From contig JANNBB010000029.1 in assembly GCA_031385005.1 (NCBI GenBank), forward strand, positions 60,291 to 124,290: a stretch of 64,000 nt of DNA, written 5' to 3'. Numbering within the stretch: the stretch's first letter is position 1; the number at the start of each line of letters is the position of its first letter. The notes under the pieces are model-generated. The model searched no databases. It was not told where the DNA came from and saw only the letters and a program-made list of their open reading frames with translations. This document shows, one piece after another, positions 28,762-36,104 of this stretch. The stretch comes from JADKIH01 sp031385005. GTDB lineage: Bacteria; Bacteroidota; Bacteroidia; AKYH767-A; 2013-40CM-41-45. A program made the position numbers and the translations under genes.

Positions 28762-29628
28762 ATGAGTACCGAAATCGCTCCAACTGTTAAATTTACATTC
28801 TCCGGCCACGATTCATTTGAGTGCCGCCACTTCTGGCTTAAAAAAGGATTTGACCATGTTGCACAGGGTGGAAAATTTAACGATGAGGCTGTGCTTTCAC
28901 TTGGCGTTGGCAGAAATATGGTAAATGCAATACGATATTGGATGAAATCATTCGGTCTTCTTGACATAAACGAACAGCTCACAGATTTTTCAAAATCTCT
29001 TTTTGGAAAGAATGGATTTGATCCTTACCTGGAAGATGAGGCAACTCTATGGCTATTACATTTTAATTTGGTGACACTTGAATTCGCATCTCTTTACAAT
29101 TTAGTTTTTAATGAATTTAGAAAGCAGAAGCCGGAGTTTACGAAAGCTCATATTGTCCGATTCATAAGTACAAAACTTCCTGGCATTAATGAAAACACTA
29201 TTAGTAAGGACTTTGAAGCATTCACCAAAACATATGTTACAAAAGGCAATGATTCTGAAGAAAATTACGATGGCATTTTAACAGAATTAAATCTTGTCGA
29301 AGAAATAAAGAACAATATTTTTGTAATTAGGAGCGAAGACCGCGAAAGAATTCCCGCTGAAATTATTTTGTATTGCATCCTACAAAACAATAACCGGAAC
29401 TCCATTGATATTGAGAGTTTGCTTCAAGATAAGAACAGTGTTGGGGCTGTCTTCGCTTTAACAAAGCAGGGACTTGCTAACAAGTTGGAAGAGTTAGGGG
29501 AAAATTACAAGAAAGAAGGCATTGTCTTTAGCGACCATGCGGGCATCAAAGAACTTCAATTCAAGAAAAAACTCCCTTCTCCTAAAGAATTTTTAAACAG
29601 TTATTACAAAGAAATATATGCCGGCTAA
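28762..29628 (+). CDS. DUF4007 family protein
   Basis: The start is the ATG at 28762, giving 288 residues; a TTG ten codons upstream extends the frame but adds nothing conserved. The N-terminus TFSGHDSFECRHFWLKKG is the DUF4007 signature. The following region (GVGRNMVNAIRYWMKSFGL) looks like a winged-helix DNA-binding fold, as does the middle (ITKLN-type, NTISKDFEAF). As I recall, DUF4007 genes are often found near DndC-like sulfurtransferase and large ATPase genes. The role may be DNA recognition or regulation of the modification machinery (inference). It overlaps the ATPase gene by 11 bp. Confidence 0.82.
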   Translation: MSTEIAPTVKFTFSGHDSFECRHFWLKKGFDHVAQGGKFNDEAVLSLGVGRNMVNAIRYWMKSFGLLDINEQLTDFSKSLFGKNGFDPYLEDEATLWLLHFNLVTLEFASLYNLVFNEFRKQKPEFTKAHIVRFISTKLPGINENTISKDFEAFTKTYVTKGNDSEENYDGILTELNLVEEIKNNIFVIRSEDRERIPAEIILYCILQNNNRNSIDIESLLQDKNSVGAVFALTKQGLANKLEELGENYKKEGIVFSDHAGIKELQFKKKLPSPKEFLNSYYKEIYAG

Positions 29629-32600
29629 ATTTTCTCCTTCTGTTAATATTATCCGTGATGTTGAAAGGCAGATCCGGTATGTTGTTACAGAAAATGCTGT
29701 GAACACCATTCAGCAAATCATTGATGATTTTCATTCAGGATTTCACAGCAACATTATCATAGGAAGCTATGGTACAGGAAAATCTGCGCTACTCAAAGCA
29801 TTTGAACAATCCCTCAAAGGGCAATCGAAATATTTTAATGTTTCAAATTTAAAAGTAAAACCTGCAAATGTTAAGTTTATTCGTTTTGTTGGAGAGTATG
29901 ATTCAATCATTCAATCTTTTGCCGATCAACTTGGCGTAAAAAAAGTATCAGCGGGAAATCAGCAAATACTGGATGCGATTTTCCAGGAATACGAATTAGT
30001 TCGCAAAAACGGGTTGCTGATAATTTATATTGATGAGTTTGGAAAATTTCTTGAATACGCATCACAAAATCAGGTCGAAAAAGAACTATATTTTATTCAA
30101 CAGCTTGCAGAATTTGTAAATGATATTGATCGGAATATTTTAATGATCACAACACTTCATCAAAACTTTGAAGCGTATTCATCACGGTTGGAAGAATGGC
30201 AGCGAAATGAATGGAAAAAAGTTAAAGGACGTTTTAAGGAAATTACATTTAATGAGCCCGTTGAGCAATTGCTTGCATTGGCAGCGTCTGCTATTGAAGC
30301 CGATACTGATAAAAAGCAACAAAAAATTATACAGGATTTAAATGGATTAGTAATACGAAATAGTATATTCAGAATAAAAAAAGAGTTTATACAACAAATA
30401 AGCTTCAAATTATTTCCATTGGATCTAATTACCGGATGTTGTGCTACAAGAGGATTACAAGAGTATGGGCAGAACGAACGATCACTTTTTACGTTTCTTG
30501 AATCGAGAGATTTTAATGAGTTAAAAAATAACAATCGTGTTGCAAACCTTGCTTGGCTTTACGATTATCTATTTGCAAATTTTTACTCTCATATAGTTTC
30601 CAAACACAATATTCATTTTAATGAATGGACTGACATTAAGGACTGTATCGAAAGGACCGAATCCGTATTGACCGACAACATTGAAGAGTCCATTGCACTC
30701 GTTAAAACTATAGGATTACTGAATATATTTTCAAACAAAGGAGCAAAAATCAACCACGAGTTTTTAAATTCTTATGCAACAACTGCACTTGAAATTCCTG
30801 ACGTTTCCAAAATCGTTCAACAACTTACTACGCATAAAATTATTAAGTACAGCAAGTTCAATGATTCGTTTCGATTATTCGAAGGAACGGATGTAGATAT
30901 TGACAAGGCGTTAAAAGATGAGGATCGGCAAGTTGAAAAGATTAATGATGCTTCTGCATTCCTCAATAAGCATTTCGGCACATTGCCTGTCGTTACTGCA
31001 AAAGAAATCACTTACAAAACAGGAACAACACGTAATTTTAAATTTATTGCTTCTGAAGTCCCGAAGTATTTAAAAGCAACTGATGAATTTGACGGCTATA
31101 TAAACTTAATTATATCAGAAAATGTTTCTGAAAAAAAACTGAAAGAACATTCGGCAAATGATTTAGAAGCCAATATATATGGCCTGTTTAAGAATGCCGA
31201 TAAAATCAAATTTCATTTATATGAAATTGAAAAGGCGCAGAATGTAAAAGCAAAAAATTCAGAAGATAAAGTTGTCCAAAAGGAAATGGACATCATAATA
31301 AATAGCAATAAAAATTTGTTGCATCATTATTTTATTGATGCAATTTATACTGATGACGTAACCTGGTTCTACAAAGGGAAACCGAAAAAGATTACCAACA
31401 AAAGAAAATTCAACCGCACTCTTTCAGAAATAGCCAAGGAGATTTATCCCGCAACTCCCATTTTTAGAAATGAATTGATGAACCGCCACAAAATTTCTTC
31501 TTCAATTCACACCGCACGAAAGGATTTTTTCTCTCAATTGGTGAATAATTGGAGTGAGAAGGATCTTGGATACGATGATAATTTTCCGCCAGATAAAACT
31601 ATATACATTTCTTTATTACGCGAAAATGGCATCCACAGAGAAGCAAAAGGAAGCTATACACTGTCTGCTCCAGCACAACAATCAACGTTTACAGAAGTAT
31701 GGAATGCATGTGATGAATTTCTCGAATCATCTAAACACGGAAGGCGACCAATTTCTGATTTGTATGAAGTATTGTTGAATAAGCCATTCAAGTTGAAATT
31801 AGGATTGGCCGAATTCTTTATTCCAGTTTATCTTTTCATTAAGCGAGATGATTATGCTTTATTTGGTGAGAATGGGTTCATTCCGGAAATGAACGCTACT
31901 ACGTTATTGTTGTTTGCACGAAACGTGAAAGAATATAGTATAAAAGCATTTGATTTAGTCGGAGTGAAAATAGATTTGTTCAATAAATATAGAGAGTTAT
32001 TGCAGCTTAATCCTGAACTCAACCCAACGAATGAAGATTTTATTCAGAGCATAAAACCGTTTATGGTTTTTTACAAGCAACTTCCTGAATATGCCAGGCA
32101 AACAAACAAAGGCATTTCAAAAGAGGCACGTTCCGTTCGCGAGGCAATTGTAAACTCCACAGATCCGGAGAAAACATTCTTTGAAGATTTTCCGAATGCG
32201 TTGCATGTAACAGTACAAGAACTTACCAAATCAAAAAAGTCCTTGCAGGAGTATGCAGTTAATTTGAAAGCTGTGATCAATGAAATCAGAACGGCTCATG
32301 ATGAGTTAATAAATCGTTTTGAGAAATTTATCTGCACAGACATTGTGGGTGAAAAATTGGAATTTGAAGAATATAAAAAAGCATTGCAGGAACGTTTTGA
32401 AAACATTAAAGAACATTTACTGCTAAATTACCACAAAGTATTTTTGATGAGAGTTAATTCACCGTTGGACGATAAAAAATCTTGGCTTTCATCCGTAGCA
32501 CAAGCCCTCATCGGAAAATCATTGGAGACAATAAGAGATGAGGATGAAAATGTATTAAAGGACAAATTCAAAACGATTATTCACGAATTGGATAATCTTT

Positions 32601-32824
32601 CAGAGCTTTCTGATATCAAAACCGATTCGTCAAAAGAAAAAATATTTAAGTTTGAAGTGACTGGAGAAAAGACAGCTCACAAAACAATTGTAAAAATTCC
32701 GAGAACAAAATATAAAGAGCTGGAAAGTACCGAACAACAGATTAATAAGATTTTAAAGAACGACAGGCAACTAAACATTGCCGTACTGATAAAACTGATT
32801 GAAGAACAACTGAAAAATGAATAA
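29618..32824 (+). CDS. Large P-loop ATPase of the island operon (BrxC/DndD-like in role, family uncertain)
   Basis: A 1068-residue protein with an AAA/STAND-like NTPase in the first 250 residues. Walker A is GSYGTGKSALL (Gly49-Ser56), Walker B is LLIIYIDEFGKF (Asp139-Glu140), there is a sensor-like NILMITTLHQ, and Arg205 in KVKGRF may be a finger. The remaining ~800 residues are mostly helical with no recognised domain. The layout resembles BrxC/PglY-type ATPases of BREX systems. No SMC-like hinge or zinc hook of DndD is present. It overlaps both neighbours (11 and 8 bp), so the three proteins are probably made together and work as a complex. Confidence 0.8.
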   Translation: MPAKFSPSVNIIRDVERQIRYVVTENAVNTIQQIIDDFHSGFHSNIIIGSYGTGKSALLKAFEQSLKGQSKYFNVSNLKVKPANVKFIRFVGEYDSIIQSFADQLGVKKVSAGNQQILDAIFQEYELVRKNGLLIIYIDEFGKFLEYASQNQVEKELYFIQQLAEFVNDIDRNILMITTLHQNFEAYSSRLEEWQRNEWKKVKGRFKEITFNEPVEQLLALAASAIEADTDKKQQKIIQDLNGLVIRNSIFRIKKEFIQQISFKLFPLDLITGCCATRGLQEYGQNERSLFTFLESRDFNELKNNNRVANLAWLYDYLFANFYSHIVSKHNIHFNEWTDIKDCIERTESVLTDNIEESIALVKTIGLLNIFSNKGAKINHEFLNSYATTALEIPDVSKIVQQLTTHKIIKYSKFNDSFRLFEGTDVDIDKALKDEDRQVEKINDASAFLNKHFGTLPVVTAKEITYKTGTTRNFKFIASEVPKYLKATDEFDGYINLIISENVSEKKLKEHSANDLEANIYGLFKNADKIKFHLYEIEKAQNVKAKNSEDKVVQKEMDIIINSNKNLLHHYFIDAIYTDDVTWFYKGKPKKITNKRKFNRTLSEIAKEIYPATPIFRNELMNRHKISSSIHTARKDFFSQLVNNWSEKDLGYDDNFPPDKTIYISLLRENGIHREAKGSYTLSAPAQQSTFTEVWNACDEFLESSKHGRRPISDLYEVLLNKPFKLKLGLAEFFIPVYLFIKRDDYALFGENGFIPEMNATTLLLFARNVKEYSIKAFDLVGVKIDLFNKYRELLQLNPELNPTNEDFIQSIKPFMVFYKQLPEYARQTNKGISKEARSVREAIVNSTDPEKTFFEDFPNALHVTVQELTKSKKSLQEYAVNLKAVINEIRTAHDELINRFEKFICTDIVGEKLEFEEYKKALQERFENIKEHLLLNYHKVFLMRVNSPLDDKKSWLSSVAQALIGKSLETIRDEDENVLKDKFKTIIHELDNLSELSDIKTDSSKEKIFKFEVTGEKTAHKTIVKIPRTKYKELESTEQQINKILKNDRQLNIAVLIKLIEEQLKNE

Positions 32825-33935
32825 GGCAAGACACGTACTTGGTATTTCGGGAGGGAAAGACAGCGCTGCACTTGCCATTTACCTGAGAAGCAAATATCCG
32901 CAATTGGATATTGATTACTATTTCTGTGATACTGGAAAAGAGTTGGATGAAACATATTTATTAATTGAGCGGCTTGAAAGCTTTCTTGGTAAAAGCATAA
33001 GTAAATTGGTGGCTGAAGATGCGAAGCAGAATCCGGGGGATCATCCATTTGATCATTTCTTTAAAATTTACAGAGGTTATCTTCCATCCTCTACAGCAAG
33101 ATGGTGCACAAAAAAACTGAAACTTGAGCCATTTGAAAATTATGTAGGTGTTGCTCCAGTAATCTCTTATGTCGGAATACGAGGAGACGAAAATCGGGAA
33201 GGATACATTTCAAAGAAATCAAACATCCAATCCATTTTTCCTTTTAGGAAAAACATTTGGAGCGAAGATGTAATTTCAAAAGTGCTGAATACCTCAAATA
33301 GAACATGGCTTGCTGATACTTATTCAACGTTGTTGAATGGACGAAAATTAGATAAAGCCGTTACAGCTATTTTAGCTCCAACAGAAACCGATCTTGAAAA
33401 GGGAAAAAGATTTAGTGAGTTGCTCGATGTAGGAGTTGTTGAGTTTAACAAATCTGTTTTTCGCTTTTTAAAAAACACAAAATATCCGTTGGCTTACGAA
33501 GAAGATTTTGCGTTACTCGAAAATGATGAGGTGCTTGTACGTGAAGATATTTTTCGCTTGTTACGCGACAGCGGAGTAGGAGTTCCTGAGTATTATGAAA
33601 AAGTAGAGTATGAAGTGGAAGGCAAGACAGGCGAATATGCACGCAGCAGATCCGGTTGTTACTTCTGTTTTTTTCAGCAAAAAATAGAATGGATTTGGCT
33701 GTACGAGCAGCACCGCGAACTCTTTGACAAAGCGATCCAGTACGAAAACGAAAAGGAAGGATTCACATGGAATCAGCACGAAAGCTTAAATGACCTGGTA
33801 AATCCCTTACGTATGGAACAAATTAAACGCGAACATCTGCAAAGGAAAAACAAAGAAAAATCAGCGAAGTCACCTTTTCTATTAGACATTTTGGATGATA
33901 CGGAGAGTGATGGATGCACGGCTTGTTTTATATAA
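32817..33935 (+). CDS. DndC/PAPS-reductase-like sulfurtransferase (PP-loop ATPase)
   Basis: The 372-residue protein has the PP-loop HVLGISGGKDSAALA (residues 7-20), which adenylates substrates. It also has RWCTKKLKLEPF with Cys97 and YVGIRGDENREG, both typical of the PAPS-reductase/DndC group. A CYFC pair is at 281-284, and a second Cys pair (CTAC, 367-370) is at the extreme C-terminus. The DndC/SspD relatives move sulfur into the DNA backbone using an Fe-S cluster. The cysteines fit a cluster or persulfide relay. No cysteine desulfurase is encoded nearby, so sulfur would come from the host IscS/SufS. The last codons of the ATPase gene overlap its start. Confidence 0.88.
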   Translation: MNKARHVLGISGGKDSAALAIYLRSKYPQLDIDYYFCDTGKELDETYLLIERLESFLGKSISKLVAEDAKQNPGDHPFDHFFKIYRGYLPSSTARWCTKKLKLEPFENYVGVAPVISYVGIRGDENREGYISKKSNIQSIFPFRKNIWSEDVISKVLNTSNRTWLADTYSTLLNGRKLDKAVTAILAPTETDLEKGKRFSELLDVGVVEFNKSVFRFLKNTKYPLAYEEDFALLENDEVLVREDIFRLLRDSGVGVPEYYEKVEYEVEGKTGEYARSRSGCYFCFFQQKIEWIWLYEQHRELFDKAIQYENEKEGFTWNQHESLNDLVNPLRMEQIKREHLQRKNKEKSAKSPFLLDILDDTESDGCTACFI

Positions 33936-33943
33936 AATAAATT

Positions 33944-34369
33944 ATGCAAACTAAAATATATTTAGCAGGCGGAATGAATGATTCCAATTGGCAAAAGGAA
34001 GTCATAGATTCATTTAAAGAAGTGAACAAAAAAAATGAAAAGGGAGAATTTGTGTTTTATAATCCGAGAGAGCATATGTTGACAGAAAGTAGAGAATATA
34101 CCATTTGGGATCTTTTTTATGTGCGAAAATGCGATATACTTTTTGCATATATGCAGAAGGAAAATCCATCTGGATTTGGGTTGACACTTGAGGTTGGGTA
34201 TGCAAAGGCCTTGGACAAACCAATAATATTAGTTGATGAAAAATCAGAGGACCCAATCTTTAAGAAACACTTTAAAATTGTCAGAGAAAGCGCCTCGTTG
34301 GTTTTTAATAATTTAAATGACGGAATACTTTACTTAAAAAATTTTAAGAATGGAATTGTTATGTTGTAA
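33944..34369 (+). CDS. Nucleoside 2-deoxyribosyltransferase-like protein
   Basis: The 141-residue protein begins IYLAGGMNDSNWQKEV and has a hallmark C-terminal half, NPSGFGLTLEVGYAKALDKPIILV, where the Glu is the expected catalytic base. Relatives cleave the N-glycosidic bond of deoxynucleosides or bind nucleotide-like ligands (the DRHyd group in nucleotide-based conflict systems). In this operon it could make or destroy a nucleotide signal or act on modified nucleosides; this is inference. It starts 8 bp after the sulfurtransferase gene and overlaps the next gene by 20 bp. Confidence 0.8.
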   Translation: MQTKIYLAGGMNDSNWQKEVIDSFKEVNKKNEKGEFVFYNPREHMLTESREYTIWDLFYVRKCDILFAYMQKENPSGFGLTLEVGYAKALDKPIILVDEKSEDPIFKKHFKIVRESASLVFNNLNDGILYLKNFKNGIVML

Positions 34370-34964
34370 ATATGTAGGAGCTCAATCTGCAAATATTCCG
34401 TGGCAGACCATCCTTTCATCAGTAGCAAGCATTGGTGCTGTTTTAACAGGCATTTTAGCTATAATATTTTCCGGTAGACAAACAAAGAGAAACCTTAACG
34501 AGATTGGATTGAAAGAAAAGCGAGAGACGATACAAAAAAAATTAAATGAATTTTATGGACCCCTTCTCCAACTTAGAATGAAGAGCCATATGATTTATGA
34601 AAAGTTTAAGAAAAAATATAAAAGTGCCGATCCAACTTTTGCCACACTCACATATTTGTTAAGTGGAAAGAGCTTTACTGGAAATGATGATATTTTGCTT
34701 CAGGAAATTCTGAAAATTGGCGAACTCTGTGAGAACTTAATTCATGAAAAAGCCGGTTTAATTGATGATACCCATCTTCGGACCAATGTTATTCCGAGAG
34801 CTACAACACATTTTTTATTGCTTCGCCTCGCATATAAAGGAGCACTTCATGGCGAAGAAGTAAATTTTAGTGATTTAACTTTTCCACAAGAGTTGGATGG
34901 ATTGCTTGAAAAAAGAAAGAAAGAATTAGAAGATGAATTGAATGCAATGTATAAACCCAAATAA
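34350..34964 (+). CDS. Small membrane-anchored protein of unknown function
   Basis: The 204-residue protein has a single strong hydrophobic segment at about residues 20-42 (SSVASIGAVLTGILAIIFSG), followed by a helical, charge-rich cytoplasmic part with coiled-coil tendency (KRNLNEIGLKEKRETIQKKL). No family recognised. The 20-bp overlap with the deoxyribosyltransferase-like gene suggests that they act as a pair, in the way membrane effectors are paired with nucleotide sensors in other defence systems. That reading is speculative. The start codon could be slightly downstream, but the ATG at 34350 keeps the whole segment. Confidence 0.6.
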   Translation: MELLCCKYVGAQSANIPWQTILSSVASIGAVLTGILAIIFSGRQTKRNLNEIGLKEKRETIQKKLNEFYGPLLQLRMKSHMIYEKFKKKYKSADPTFATLTYLLSGKSFTGNDDILLQEILKIGELCENLIHEKAGLIDDTHLRTNVIPRATTHFLLLRLAYKGALHGEEVNFSDLTFPQELDGLLEKRKKELEDELNAMYKPK

Positions 34965-34991
34965 TTATTTTTTCCTCTAATAGTTTAATGC

Positions 34992-36038
34992 ATGAAACAT
35001 ATTATACAAAAGTGGTCGATCGAAGAATTGGATAAATACAGGACGTGTATTGATCCGCGACCGCAATATCAGAGAACACCCGTATGGACGAGAGAAAGAA
35101 AAGCTTTTCTTATTGATTCTATATTAAGAGGATATGATATTCCCAAGATATATTTAAAATTATTAGGCAAGGTCAGGGGTAATGACTCATTTGAGGTTGT
35201 AGACGGTCAACAACGTTTACGGGCTATTTGGGAATATAAGGATAATGATTATTCCTTGGGTAAGAATGTTGTAATTGGTAATGATGATTTGAGCAATATG
35301 CTTTATAAAGAGCTGCCAAAAAATATTCAAAAGGCGTTCTTAAATTATATCGTTGTTGTTACCGAAATACTTAAGTCCGATGCGGGCGAAGTAAACGAAT
35401 TATTTACACGATTACAGAAAGGTGTTTCACTTAATCCACCAGAACTTAGACACGCTTTAGAAAGCAGCATTGGTAATTATATTAGTGATTTTGCTGAGAA
35501 GCAGAAATTAAAATTCTTTGGAAAAGATTGTAAGATAGAGGATAAGCGATTTAAACATCAAGACTATATTGATCATGTTGTGGCCTTAATTTATTTTAAG
35601 AATGCAAAGGATTTAAAAGCTGCGACACTTTATCAGCTTTACCTGGACTTTATGGAAGCACCAATTTCAAAGTTTAAAAATTATTTTGATGATACCACTA
35701 TTGTACTGAAAACTATGCAAGATATTAATTTGACACAAAAAGGGATTTTTAAAAATAAGTGGGGGTTTGTAGATGGCTTTTGGCTTCTTTATAGAAATAA
35801 ATCGAAATTGAGGAAAGTTGACATAAAAGAATTTGGTGAAAAACTTAATCGATTTGAAATTGAAAGAAAAAAATTCAATGAAAAGCCGGAAAACCTTTTA
35901 GTCGAGAAAACTGCGTCTGAATTTGGAAAAGACATGTTTGATTACATACAAGCTTTTAACAAAGAAGGCGCGAACAAAAAAAACATTGAAACAAGGGCAA
36001 GGGTCTATGACAAAGTTTTTAAAAATTTATTAAAGTAA
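34992..36038 (+). CDS. DUF262 (ParB-like/GmrS-type) protein
   Basis: The 348-residue protein carries the DUF262 core: PQYQRTPVWTRERKAFLIDSIL and FEVVDGQQRLRAIW. The DGQQR motif is the NTP-dependent nicking/binding site in GmrSD and SspE. The usual C-terminal DUF1524 HNH nuclease is not evident, so this is a DUF262-only form. Known relatives restrict modified or unmodified phage DNA. Here it may be the restriction or sensing half of the sulfur-modification cluster. An ATG four bases upstream (34988) is in another frame. Confidence 0.82.
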   Translation: MKHIIQKWSIEELDKYRTCIDPRPQYQRTPVWTRERKAFLIDSILRGYDIPKIYLKLLGKVRGNDSFEVVDGQQRLRAIWEYKDNDYSLGKNVVIGNDDLSNMLYKELPKNIQKAFLNYIVVVTEILKSDAGEVNELFTRLQKGVSLNPPELRHALESSIGNYISDFAEKQKLKFFGKDCKIEDKRFKHQDYIDHVVALIYFKNAKDLKAATLYQLYLDFMEAPISKFKNYFDDTTIVLKTMQDINLTQKGIFKNKWGFVDGFWLLYRNKSKLRKVDIKEFGEKLNRFEIERKKFNEKPENLLVEKTASEFGKDMFDYIQAFNKEGANKKNIETRARVYDKVFKNLLK

Positions 36039-36104
36039 CAATGAAATTAAAGGTGTCATACTGGGACTTCATAATTTCCAAATAAAACTAAAATAATAAT
36101 AAAT

